From contig HF995298.1 in assembly GCA_000432275.1 (NCBI GenBank), forward strand, positions 1 to 8,376: a DNA stretch of 8,376 nucleotides, written 5' to 3'. Below the pieces are notes generated by a model. It saw nothing but the letters and a program-made list of their open reading frames with translations, had not been told where the DNA came from and ran no database searches. Positions 1 through 6,979 of the stretch are shown here, in pieces. Within the stretch, counting starts at the first letter, position 1. The number at the start of each line of letters is the position of its first letter. This DNA comes from Proteobacteria bacterium CAG:495. GTDB taxonomy: Bacteria > Pseudomonadota > Alphaproteobacteria > RF32 > CAG-239. The translations under genes and the position numbers were made by a program.

Positions 1-426
1 ACCGGAACACCCTCTAAGGTTTGTTCTTGTGGCGCCACATCAGGCACCTGCTACACTTGTCGTGCTAAAACTTGTGAAGAACAGGGATACCGATATGCCT
101 GCAACAATACCGGTTATGTCGGAAAGGGGTCTCCGTGTGACGGAAAATACAAAGAGTGTGATTGTGCCCCCGGTTATCAATGGTTGCCGACATACCCCGG
201 CTCGCGTGAACAGACTTGCCAGATTCCCGACAAAACCTGCTCAGACTCGGGTTACTATGGCGGAAGTTCATGCAGCAGCTGGAGCGGATACTCTTTCGAA
301 AGATGTGCCAGCGAATATGGCCAAATGGGCTCGAGCTGTAATGCTGCCGGTAATGTGGGTTCGGGAAGCTGCGATGTTGACTCTTGGAGGCGATGCTGTC
401 ATCAATGCAGCGGCTCCGGAACATAA
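1..426 (+). CDS. Cysteine-rich protein, C-terminal part (5' truncated by window edge)
   Basis: Frame 1 is open from the first base to a TAA at 424-426, giving 141 residues with no start in view, so the N-terminus lies outside the window. The segment is rich in Cys (18), Gly, Ser and Tyr and has no hydrophobic stretch. Cysteines at local residues 80, 91, 102, 113 and 124 are exactly 11 apart, followed by a C132-C133-x2-C136 cluster. The first half has CxC and CxxC motifs (8/10, 17/20, 53/55) and a 'CDCAPGY' motif reminiscent of EGF-like or other disulfide-knotted extracellular repeats. Such a composition suggests a secreted or surface protein stabilised by disulfides. I do not recognise a named family. 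The gene ends 15 bases before a perfect terminator hairpin. The frame is supported by the regular Cys pattern; the function is unknown. Confidence 0.75.
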   Translation, partial: TGTPSKVCSCGATSGTCYTCRAKTCEEQGYRYACNNTGYVGKGSPCDGKYKECDCAPGYQWLPTYPGSREQTCQIPDKTCSDSGYYGGSSCSSWSGYSFERCASEYGQMGSSCNAAGNVGSGSCDVDSWRRCCHQCSGSGT

Positions 427-441
427 TCCGCGCATCTCCGA

Positions 442-476
442 AAAATATCCCGGACAGTAATGTCCGGGATATTTTA
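442..476. terminator. Bidirectional intrinsic terminator between convergent genes
   Basis: A perfect 15-bp inverted repeat (arms 442-456 and 461-475) encloses the tetraloop GTAA. The outer part of the stem is A/T-rich, so each strand ends in a run of T after a GC core (TCCCGGACA). It can terminate the rightward Cys-rich gene and the leftward virB8-like pair that converges on it. Confidence 0.88.
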
Positions 477-609
477 TTGTGTATTTGTTGAAAATAAATT
501 AGGTAAAAATTGAACATAAGACTGGTGACGTTGTTGTAACTGTGTCCATACGGAGACAACAACCGCCGCCGATCTTGTAAGAAAAGCGGAGGACTTTGTC
601 TGGGGATAC

Positions 610-1386
610 TTATTCAACCAAATGGTTTTCGCGGATTTTCTTTGCCGTCTCCAAATAGCTGACGGGTTTTTCCGGAGTTCCCACATAAGAGAGCGAATAT
701 TTGGTGATTTTAAATCCAAAAGGATTTTCGACCAGACCGTCGCGTTTTTCCAAATCAATGTCGTTATAGTCAATCCGCATATAAGCCCGCCATACGATAA
801 CGACCGGATCCGGAATGTCGGGATAGCGTATGATGGTATGGAATTGCGACTGCCACAAATTCCCGGTGACTCTGCGGGTCCATTCCATTTCCACTTTTCG
901 GGTAATGCCCTGTTTGATGAATTTGATAATTTGCTCAGAGGTTGCTTTGCTGGCAAATTCCTGAAAAACGCCTACCGAGGACAACCAGTAGAATTCTGAT
1001 TTCATTGCCCAGCGGTTGTAAAGCTGTGATTGCGATTCCGGAATTTCATGGCGGAGTGTAATGTATTTCTCAATGAGCTGCTCGGTGACCAAATCCATTA
1101 CCGGCATTTTTTTTTCTGCCGGATCGCTGTTCTCCAGCTGGCTGAAGAACTTGTTTGTCTGCAACAGCCGCGGTCTGGCTCCTCGTTGCGGCAACAGCAG
1201 ATAAACCGTGCAGGCCAACATAATCGTAACGCTCATGCTGATGGCGCCGACAATCACCAGAATACGGGAAGTCCACAGATAACGTCGTTCGGGCATCGCG
1301 TCGATATGAACCGCCTCCGGATATAATCCCAGTTTGTCCGGACTTTTCTTTTCTCTGAAGCGAAACAATATCCCAAGAAAACCCAT
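610..1386 (-). CDS. VirB8-family type IV secretion inner-membrane protein, second paralog
   Basis: The 258-residue product has a basic cytoplasmic N-terminus (residues 1-41), one transmembrane segment (about 42-65) and a periplasmic domain of about 190 residues. The periplasmic part matches the VirB8 (NTF2-like) pattern: a YITLR helix near 108-112, an SEFYWLSS segment near 130-137, and the family's NPxG motif as NPFG at 221-224 followed by the final strand (FKITKYSLSY). VirB8 proteins are bitopic assembly factors of the type IV secretion inner-membrane complex. I chose ATG at 1386 because it aligns with the upstream paralog and has a GGGA element just upstream; a GTG at 1395 would add three residues but has no visible ribosome site. 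The gene lies 9 bases downstream of its paralog's stop, so the two are almost surely cotranscribed. A DotI/IcmL-like protein, which shares the fold, is the main alternative. No other secretion genes are in the window. Confidence 0.82.
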   Translation of the reverse strand: MGFLGILFRFREKKSPDKLGLYPEAVHIDAMPERRYLWTSRILVIVGAISMSVTIMLACTVYLLLPQRGARPRLLQTNKFFSQLENSDPAEKKMPVMDLVTEQLIEKYITLRHEIPESQSQLYNRWAMKSEFYWLSSVGVFQEFASKATSEQIIKFIKQGITRKVEMEWTRRVTGNLWQSQFHTIIRYPDIPDPVVIVWRAYMRIDYNDIDLEKRDGLVENPFGFKITKYSLSYVGTPEKPVSYLETAKKIRENHLVE

Positions 1387-1395
1387 GGTTCCCAC

Positions 1396-2175
1396 TCAGT
1401 ATGTGTAATTTTGGTTGCGGACGTCTTTGGCCGTCGCCAGATAGCTTTCCGGTTGGTCCGGCGTACCGACATAAGCCAGCGAATAGTTCAATACCAAAAA
1501 TCCGAACGGGTTGAGCGTACGTTGCTCTTTGTTGTTGAAGTTGATTGTCGTAAAGACGATTCTCAAATACGCACGCCAAATGTTGACAATGGGCACCTTT
1601 TCTCCGGGATAATAGTCCATGGTAATGAACTGCGCCTGCCATAACCCCTGTGTCATCGGTTTGACCCATTCGACTTCCACCATACGGACCAGCGCCCGCA
1701 TTCTGAATTGGCGGATGTTGTTCTGTACGTCGTTGGTTACAAAATTTTGGAAGACCGAGCGGGCGGAAAGCCAGTACAGTTCGGAGCCGGGCGCCCAGCG
1801 CATCATCAGCTCGTCGTAATCGTTGCTGATAACATGGCGCAGCATAATGTATTCTTCAATATATTGTTCAGCCAGCAGGTCTTGCACCGGCACGCGTTTT
1901 TCCTGCAGTTCGGTTTGCTCCAGTTGACTGAAGGCGCGATTGGTTTGCAAAAGGCGGGGGTAAGAACCGCGCTGCGGCAGCAGCAGATAAATGGCGCTTG
2001 CCAGCATCATGCTGACGCTGATGCTCAGGCAGGAGATAATGACAAGCAGCCGCGACGTCCACAGATAACGTCGTTCCGGCATCGCGTTGACATGCACTCT
2101 TTCGGGATAATATCCCAGCTGGTCAGGGCTTTTCTTTTCGCGGTATTTGAAAATTGTCTGAATAATATCTAGCAT
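1396..2175 (-). CDS. VirB8-family type IV secretion inner-membrane protein, first paralog
   Basis: The 259-residue product has the VirB8 architecture: cytoplasmic tail (1-42), transmembrane helix (about 43-66), then a periplasmic NTF2-like domain with NPFG at 222-225. It is a tandem paralog of the next gene. By eye the tail plus transmembrane block (REKKSPD...SQLE) is identical at 55 of 75 positions, against about 67 of 147 in the periplasmic domain. Both also share a C-terminal YVGTPxxPxSYLxTAK tail beyond the last VirB8 strand. The start is ATG at 2175 with GGGGT six to ten bases upstream. It is the promoter-proximal gene of a leftward two-gene unit starting from the AT-rich region shared with the divergent lipoprotein gene. 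It probably acts in a type IV secretion or related envelope complex, possibly as a hetero-oligomer with its paralog; that is inference. Confidence 0.83.
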   Translation of the reverse strand: MLDIIQTIFKYREKKSPDQLGYYPERVHVNAMPERRYLWTSRLLVIISCLSISVSMMLASAIYLLLPQRGSYPRLLQTNRAFSQLEQTELQEKRVPVQDLLAEQYIEEYIMLRHVISNDYDELMMRWAPGSELYWLSARSVFQNFVTNDVQNNIRQFRMRALVRMVEVEWVKPMTQGLWQAQFITMDYYPGEKVPIVNIWRAYLRIVFTTINFNNKEQRTLNPFGFLVLNYSLAYVGTPDQPESYLATAKDVRNQNYTY

Positions 2176-2208
2176 TTTACCCCATTTCCGAAGTGTTCCT
2201 TACTTCAA

Positions 2209-2236
2209 TTTATACATGAAAGTTGAATAAAAGCAA
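2209..2236 (-). promoter_or_regulatory. Candidate sigma70-type promoter for the virB8-like pair
   Basis: On the minus strand TTGCTT (2236-2231) and TATAAA (2214-2209) are separated by 16 bases, and the -10 element lies 33 bases upstream of the first virB8-like start. Position and spacing fit a sigma70-like promoter, but the surrounding DNA is very AT-rich, so chance matches are easy. Confidence 0.45.
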
Positions 2237-2265
2237 ATAAATACTATTAATATGCAAATTATTGA

Positions 2266-2271
2266 TATAAT
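2266..2271 (+). promoter_or_regulatory. Candidate -10 element for the TolC-like lipoprotein gene
   Basis: A consensus TATAAT lies 35 bases before the lipoprotein ATG. No good -35 is seen 17 bases upstream (ACTATT). The hexamer sits in the second arm of a short inverted repeat (AAATTAT at 2256-2262, ATAATTT at 2267-2273), which could also be an operator. A ribosome site (AAGGA, 2295-2299) precedes the start. Confidence 0.4.
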
Positions 2272-2306
2272 TTATATCCTAGATATTTGTTCTTAAGGAT
2301 AGAGTA

Positions 2307-4208
2307 ATGAAAAAAATATTGGCTTTTGTTTTGGCCGGCGTTATTGCAGTCAGCGCCTGTTCTCGGGACGATTACACCGTCAGCAACGAACGCGGCGTGC
2401 CGGCACCGGTGTCTTACACCGATTGGGATCGTGCGATTCGTCTGGATGTTGACATGCAGACGATGTATGCCTCTTCTCCCCGTAAAATAGAAAAACCGAT
2501 TGATATGTATATGGCAATGGCTTTGGCGTTGAAATACAACTACACGCGCCGCGTCGTCAGCTATCAGCAAAGCCTGGTCGAAGTAGGCAAGTCTCCGGCA
2601 AACCGTCTGCCGGAAATTTTCTCGTCTGCCGGATATGTCAATACGGACAATCATTCGGCAATGGATTCCGAACTCAAATTGGCTTGGAACATTTTGGATG
2701 TCGGTACCGTTTATTATCAGACCCAAGATGCACAGTACAAGGCAACCGTCGCTTATGAACAAAGCCGCAAAGTTATTCATAACCTTCTGCAGGAAACCCG
2801 CGTCCTTTATTGGAAAACGCTGACGGCACAACGCCTGCTGCCGGTTATCGACGATATGATTGAATTTATGACCCTCGAGGTGGACGAACTGAATGCCCGT
2901 TCTAACGAACTGGCTCAAAAAGGCGAAAATCTTTCGATGCCCGATTTGGTAAAAAAACGCAAGTATATGCGCGCCGTAAAAGACTTGTCTGCCCTCAAAC
3001 GTGAGCTTGAAACCGCTCAGGTCCGCCTGGCATCTTTGATGGGTTTCCATCCGTCAACCGAATTTAAGCTTGTCGGAAAAGAGTATGGCAACTTCGAACT
3101 GCCGGAAATCAAAAGCTCTCTGGATGAAATGGAGTGGATTGCCCTGACCAATCGTCCCGAACTGCGTGTCCGCGATATGGTTACCAATGTGGATGAGGTC
3201 AAATCTTCATTCCGCGTCTTTACCAATCCGGGACAGGCTAAATATAAAAACGATCCCAATTACTATAACCGTATGTGGGCCAAGAAAGCCCGCCAGATTG
3301 GTATGAATGTTTTTGAAGATGTCCGCAATCCCTCGGAAAAAGAGCTCGAAACCTTGCGCCGTCAGCGGATGACGACGTTGGTGTTGAGCCAGGTTTACGT
3401 GGCTTGGGCTCGCTATATGTCGGCAGTTGAAGACTATCAGATCAGCCACGAGCTGGCTAACGTGTCTGAAGACATTGCCGAAGACACCACCATCAAAGAC
3501 GGCAGTAAAGCCGAGAAGAGCCAGCTGGAAGCCGCTAAGGCGATTGAAGATGAAGTTAAGGCCCTCTTGGCTTATGTCGATTTGCAGGATGCGCTGGGCA
3601 ATCTCTATTCAACCCTGGGTATGGATGCGATTCCTTATTATATGTTAACCGAAAAGCCCTCTAAGATTGCGGTTTATCTCCGCGGCGTTTTGGAAAAATG
3701 GCGCAAGGGCGAATTTTTGCCGGATAACCGTCCGTATCTGTTGGAGGTTCCGACCAAGCGTCCGCCGGTGAACCTTTCTTCTTCCCGTCTGATGCCCGAC
3801 GTAACGTTGGAAAGCGGCCAGCGGATAGAAATTACGATTCCCGAAGCTGTTTTCAATAAGATGGATTTTGTCGGCAAAACCACCGTCAAAGCCGGCCTCA
3901 AAGATGACAGCCCACTGCCTGATTGGCTGATTTTCAACGAAGAAACCAAAACCTTCAGCGGCACGGCAATGCCCGGAAACATCGGCGAATATAACGTTAA
4001 GGTGTATATTACCGACGAAGTGGGCGCCACCGGCTATTTGACGTTCAAAATTAAGATTGTCGATGTCTATGTTCCCTCGATTCGGGTAAAGGGGCTTACC
4101 CCGGGGCGCAAGGCCACCGTGCTCAAACGGTGTGTCGGCCCGCAATGTACCGATGAATATATCGAGCAGTCGGTAATCGGCGAGGACGTTGTGACGATGC
4201 CGAAATAA
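2307..4208 (+). CDS. TolC/OEP-like outer-membrane lipoprotein with C-terminal cadherin-like Ig domain
   Basis: The 633-residue product starts with a lipoprotein signal (MKKILAF...VSAC, lipidated Cys18). Residues about 66-262 resemble the first outer-membrane efflux protein repeat: long amphipathic helices around a short predicted beta stretch (KLAWNILDVGTVYYQT, about 125-140), then a heptad-like coiled-coil segment. A second helical repeat (about 270-455) is similar but lacks an obvious long beta hairpin, so it is unclear that it forms a complete TolC barrel. Residues about 500-588 form a beta-rich domain with the CADG/putative Ig signature (LPDWLIFNEETKTFSGT, then an EYNVKVYITDEVGA strand pair). 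The last 45 residues contain a CVGPQC pair (609/614). TolC proteins are trimeric outer-membrane export ducts, and lipidated forms such as OprM and CusC are known; the Ig-like tail is not standard. The gene is monocistronic, divergent from the virB8-like pair, and ends in a strong terminator. Export partner and substrate are unknown. Confidence 0.8.
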   Translation: MKKILAFVLAGVIAVSACSRDDYTVSNERGVPAPVSYTDWDRAIRLDVDMQTMYASSPRKIEKPIDMYMAMALALKYNYTRRVVSYQQSLVEVGKSPANRLPEIFSSAGYVNTDNHSAMDSELKLAWNILDVGTVYYQTQDAQYKATVAYEQSRKVIHNLLQETRVLYWKTLTAQRLLPVIDDMIEFMTLEVDELNARSNELAQKGENLSMPDLVKKRKYMRAVKDLSALKRELETAQVRLASLMGFHPSTEFKLVGKEYGNFELPEIKSSLDEMEWIALTNRPELRVRDMVTNVDEVKSSFRVFTNPGQAKYKNDPNYYNRMWAKKARQIGMNVFEDVRNPSEKELETLRRQRMTTLVLSQVYVAWARYMSAVEDYQISHELANVSEDIAEDTTIKDGSKAEKSQLEAAKAIEDEVKALLAYVDLQDALGNLYSTLGMDAIPYYMLTEKPSKIAVYLRGVLEKWRKGEFLPDNRPYLLEVPTKRPPVNLSSSRLMPDVTLESGQRIEITIPEAVFNKMDFVGKTTVKAGLKDDSPLPDWLIFNEETKTFSGTAMPGNIGEYNVKVYITDEVGATGYLTFKIKIVDVYVPSIRVKGLTPGRKATVLKRCVGPQCTDEYIEQSVIGEDVVTMPK

Positions 4209-4232
4209 AAGGTTTGGTAGCGTTCGAATCTC

Positions 4233-4273
4233 AAAAAACGGATTCCTTGTTTCGGCAGGGAATCCGTTTTTTT
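4233..4273 (+). terminator. Intrinsic terminator of the TolC-like lipoprotein gene
   Basis: A 14-bp stem (AAAAAACGGATTCC at 4233-4246, GGAATCCGTTTTTT at 4259-4272) with a 12-base loop ends in seven T residues. It lies 25 bases after the stop codon. Confidence 0.88.
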
Positions 4274-4554
4274 ACCTCTTTACGGTGTGTTTCCGCCGTT
4301 TTTGACGTCTTAAAATACTAGCCCGAACCGCCTAAAATTAGACGTATTTTCATTAAAAATTTTTATTAAGAAATTTATCCACTTAACAAAAAAAATTTTA
4401 TGATTGTTTTTGAATGAGATAAGTCTATGTGCTTTAAAAAGCTCATTTTTGGGTATTGAGCCGCCACCTATAATAACGCAATATAAACCCAAGGTCAGCA
4501 GCGCCGTAAATTCTTCGAAAATTTAAAAATGATGCTCTATATAAAAAATTGTGC
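4274..4554. other. AT-rich non-coding stretch upstream of nrdD
   Basis: I see no convincing gene in these 281 bases. They contain A/T runs, a lone DnaA-box-like TTATCCACT (4374-4382), a short hairpin (GCTCA...TGAGC, about 4441-4461) without a T-tract, and a TATATAAA stretch (4538-4545) that could be a -10 element for nrdD. A 60-codon minus-strand reading frame (4310-4492) has low-complexity composition and no ribosome site. The region probably holds nrdD control sequences. Confidence 0.5.
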
Positions 4555-4602
4555 ATACTAAATCTTGCGATGTTTACTTTTTTTTAACACCAGATATTGT
4601 AT
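4555..4602 (+). promoter_or_regulatory. Tandem NrdR-like boxes upstream of nrdD
   Basis: Two 16-base sites resemble the NrdR consensus acaCWATATATWGtgt. ACACCAGATATTGTAT (4587-4602) matches 13 of 16 positions and ATACTAAATCTTGCGA (4555-4570) matches 11 of 16. They start 32 bp apart, about three helical turns, which is the usual phasing of paired NrdR boxes. NrdR is an ATP-cone repressor of ribonucleotide reductase operons. A CATAAT (4604-4609) just downstream or TATATA (4538-4543) just upstream could be the -10. The boxes would be transcribed or within the promoter, which argues that nrdD starts downstream of them. Confidence 0.55.
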
Positions 4603-4666
4603 GCATAATGTCAGAGATGACATGATTAAGGTTAAAACTATAAGATACAAGGGAAGCTATATAGAA

Positions 4667-6724
4667 ATGTCAAAATCCAACTACGATATGCCCGCAATTG
4701 AGAATGAACAGATTGCAATTGAGAGCGTTACCAAAAGAGACGGTACGCTGGCTCCTTTTGACAGCAATCGCATTTACAATGCCATTTTGAAAGCCGGAAC
4801 CACCACCGGGGAATTCAGCGAACAGGAGAGCTGGTTGTTAACCGCACAGGTTTTGAAAGTCCTTAAATATAAATTTGCAGAATCTCTTCCCTCAATTGAA
4901 CAAATTCAGGATATCGTAGAACAGGTTTTAATTTCCGCCAACTATTTTGCCACCGCCAAGGCTTATATCTTGTATCGCGACCAGCGCAATCGTATGCGCG
5001 CCGACCACAAAGTTATGGTGGACGTCGAAAGCTCCATTAACGAATATCTCGAAAAACTTGACTGGCGCATTAATGAAAACGCCAACCAGGGATACTCCAA
5101 CGGCGGTTTGATTTTGAACGTTTCCGGCAAGGTTACCGCCAATTATTGGCTCAGCCACGTTTATCCCTCCAACATCGGTGAAGCACACCGCAACGGCGAT
5201 ATCCACATTCACGATTTGAGTATGCTGGCAGCTTATTGCGCCGGTTGGTCCTTGAAGAATCTTCTTCACGAAGGTTTTAACGGCGTTCCCGGAAAGGCGG
5301 AAGCCGGTCCGGCCAAACATTTGAGCGCTGCCGTCGGCCAGATGGTAAACTTTATGGGTACTTTGCAAAACGAATGGGCCGGCGCTCAGGCTTTCTCTTC
5401 GGTCGATACCTATTTGGCGCCTTATGTCCGCGTTGACAATCTGGACTACAAACATGTTTACCAAAGTATGCAGGAACTCATCTATAACCTGAACGTTCCT
5501 TCTCGTTGGGGTTCGCAAACGCCGTTTACCAATTTCACTTTTGACTGGGTCTGCCCTGAAGATTTGCGCGACAAACATCCGATTATTGCCGGCGTTGAGC
5601 AGGATTTCACCTATGGCGACCTCAAAGATGAAATGCATATGATTAACAAAGCCTATATCGAAGTTATGATGAAAGGCGATATCAAAGGCCGTCCGTTTAC
5701 CTTCCCGATTCCGACCTACAATATGACGCCGGATTTCCCCTGGGAAGACGAGAACACCGAGCTTTTGTTTGAAATGACGGCCAAATACGGCTTGCCTTAT
5801 TTCCAGAACTTTATCAATTCCGTTCTCAAACCGGGACAAATTCGTTCTATGTGCTGCCGTCTGCAGTTAGACCTGCGTGAGCTTCTGGCTCGCGGCAACG
5901 GCTTGTTCGGTTCGGCCGAGCAAACCGGTTCTATCGGCGTCGTTACCATAAACTGCGCTCGTCTGGGTTATGTTTACAAAGGCGACGAGGCTGGTTTGTT
6001 TGCCCGCGTTGACGAACTGATGGAACTCTCCAGAACATCTCTGGAAATCAAACGCAAATTGATTCAGAGACTGATTGACAACGGTTTGTTCCCGTTCACC
6101 AAGCGTTATCTCGGCACCTTGCGCAACCACTTCTCGACAATCGGCGTTAACGGCATCAACGAGATGATTCGCAACTTTACCAATGACGAACACAACATTG
6201 CCGATCAGTGGGGGCAGGATTTCGCCATCAAGTTCCTTGATTACATTCGCGCCAAATTGGTCAAGATTCAGGAAGAAACCGGCCATATGTACAATCTTGA
6301 AGCCACTCCGGCTGAAGGCGCAACCACCCGTTTTGCCCGCGAGGATAAAAAACGTTATAAAGACATTATCCAAGCCGGCACCAAGGAAAATCCGTTTTAC
6401 ACCAACTCTTCTCAGCTGCCTGTAGGTTATACGGACGATCCTTTCGAAGCTTTGGATCTGCAGTCTACCTTACAGACCAAGTACACCGGCGGTACCGTTC
6501 TGCACCTTTATATGGGGCAGCGTATTTCTTCCGCCAAGGTCTGCCGCGATATCGTCAAACGCGTTCTGACCAACTATCGTTTACCGTACGTTACCATCAC
6601 TCCTACTTTTTCCATTTGCCCCAAGCATGGATATATCTCAGGAGAACACAAATACTGCCCGATTTGTGACGAGGAGAAAAAGGCAGAAAAAAGAGCCGCC
6701 GCTTCCAGAAAAGAAGTTGCATAA
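4667..6724 (+). CDS. nrdD: Anaerobic (class III) ribonucleoside-triphosphate reductase, catalytic polypeptide lacking the glycyl-radical loop
   Basis: NrdD reduces ribonucleoside triphosphates to deoxyribonucleotides without oxygen, in the cytoplasm. From ATG 4667 the product has 685 residues. An ATP-cone allosteric domain covers about 18-107 (SVTKRDGTLAPFDSNRI). The ten-strand barrel follows, with YCAGW (Cys191) and MCCRLQ (Cys396/397), whose second Cys is in the place of the finger-loop thiyl-radical Cys of other NrdDs, then GSIGVVTINCARLGY. Near the C-terminus is a zinc-knuckle-like CPKH (651-654) and CPIC (664-667). The chain ends 18 residues later in a lysine/alanine-rich tail, without the RVxGY glycyl-radical motif that NrdD normally carries right after this knuckle; that motif is in the next gene. 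I chose 4667 because GGGAAG lies 10 bases upstream and the ATP-cone is complete; in-frame ATGs at 4601 and 4622 are possible, and 4601 overlaps an NrdR-like box. Assignment is near certain, the exact start less so. Confidence 0.93.
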   Translation: MSKSNYDMPAIENEQIAIESVTKRDGTLAPFDSNRIYNAILKAGTTTGEFSEQESWLLTAQVLKVLKYKFAESLPSIEQIQDIVEQVLISANYFATAKAYILYRDQRNRMRADHKVMVDVESSINEYLEKLDWRINENANQGYSNGGLILNVSGKVTANYWLSHVYPSNIGEAHRNGDIHIHDLSMLAAYCAGWSLKNLLHEGFNGVPGKAEAGPAKHLSAAVGQMVNFMGTLQNEWAGAQAFSSVDTYLAPYVRVDNLDYKHVYQSMQELIYNLNVPSRWGSQTPFTNFTFDWVCPEDLRDKHPIIAGVEQDFTYGDLKDEMHMINKAYIEVMMKGDIKGRPFTFPIPTYNMTPDFPWEDENTELLFEMTAKYGLPYFQNFINSVLKPGQIRSMCCRLQLDLRELLARGNGLFGSAEQTGSIGVVTINCARLGYVYKGDEAGLFARVDELMELSRTSLEIKRKLIQRLIDNGLFPFTKRYLGTLRNHFSTIGVNGINEMIRNFTNDEHNIADQWGQDFAIKFLDYIRAKLVKIQEETGHMYNLEATPAEGATTRFAREDKKRYKDIIQAGTKENPFYTNSSQLPVGYTDDPFEALDLQSTLQTKYTGGTVLHLYMGQRISSAKVCRDIVKRVLTNYRLPYVTITPTFSICPKHGYISGEHKYCPICDEEKKAEKRAAASRKEVA

Positions 6725-6754
6725 GAGTAAAATTTAATTTTGGAGAAAGAAAAA

Positions 6755-6952
6755 ATGACAACTATTAATTTTGAAGATGTAGTATTAAAAGACGAAGAAA
6801 GACAGCCTTGTGAAGTTTGGACCAGAGTAATGGGTTACCTCCGCCCGGTTTCTGAATTTAACGTCGGCAAAAAGTCAGAATTTTACTCTAGAAAATGCTT
6901 CTGCGAGAGCAAGGCAATCTGCATGGATGCTCTTGATATTGCCGCCGAGTAG
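6755..6952 (+). CDS. Stand-alone glycyl-radical subunit of the anaerobic ribonucleotide reductase
   Basis: This 65-residue protein carries the glycyl-radical loop missing from the preceding nrdD product: WTRVMGYLRP with Gly27 as the expected radical site, followed by VSEFNVGKKSEFYSR. In conventional NrdD the same RVxGYxRPVxxxNxGKxxE pattern forms the C-terminus. An 18-residue acidic N-terminal segment has no counterpart there, and the end has extra cysteines (48, 50, 56). The start is ATG 6755, with GGAG at 6742-6745; a TTG at 6740 overlaps that ribosome site and is unlikely. The 30-base gap after the nrdD stop and the separate ribosome site make this a real gene rather than a frameshifted tail. 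It should dock on the catalytic chain and be activated by the radical-SAM protein downstream. Some annotation pipelines name similar small proteins nrrD, but I cannot confirm the symbol here. Confidence 0.88.
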   Translation: MTTINFEDVVLKDEERQPCEVWTRVMGYLRPVSEFNVGKKSEFYSRKCFCESKAICMDALDIAAE

Positions 6953-6979
6953 TTTTATTTGGTGAAAATCTGCTGTTAG

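Noticed and set aside
29..460. A 143-codon plus-strand frame overlapping the Cys-rich gene
   Set aside because: The frame 1 product has regular cysteine spacing and ends before the terminator, whereas this frame runs into the terminator stem and has no pattern.
474..609. Possible small gene downstream of the second virB8-like gene (minus strand, about 45 codons to a stop at 474-476)
   Set aside because: The frame is only an extension of a virB8 shadow, has no ATG or ribosome site, and shows no recognisable motif. It is more likely the 3' untranslated part of the transcript.
4374..4382. DnaA-box-like TTATCCACT, considered as a sign of an origin or DnaA control of nrdD
   Set aside because: It is a single imperfect box in AT-rich DNA; no cluster or origin-linked genes are present.
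4274..4554. Riboswitch, tRNA or CRISPR in the pre-nrdD gap
   Set aside because: I found no cloverleaf, no direct repeats with spacers and no recognisable B12 or other riboswitch core.
4565..4666. N-terminal extension of nrdD from TTG 4565
   Set aside because: It overlaps both NrdR-like boxes and adds residues not expected before the ATP-cone; the ATG at 4667 has a plausible ribosome site.
4928..5839. A 303-codon minus-strand open frame inside nrdD
   Set aside because: It lies fully antisense to a strongly conserved gene, has no ribosome site, and such frames follow from codon bias. The same applies to 2259-3050, 3645-4145 and 5867-6373.
6722..6757. The nrdD/small gene break as a sequencing frameshift or pseudogene
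   Set aside because: There is a clean stop, a 30-base AT-rich gap, a separate GGAG ribosome site with ATG, and an extra N-terminal segment in the small protein without a match in NrdD.
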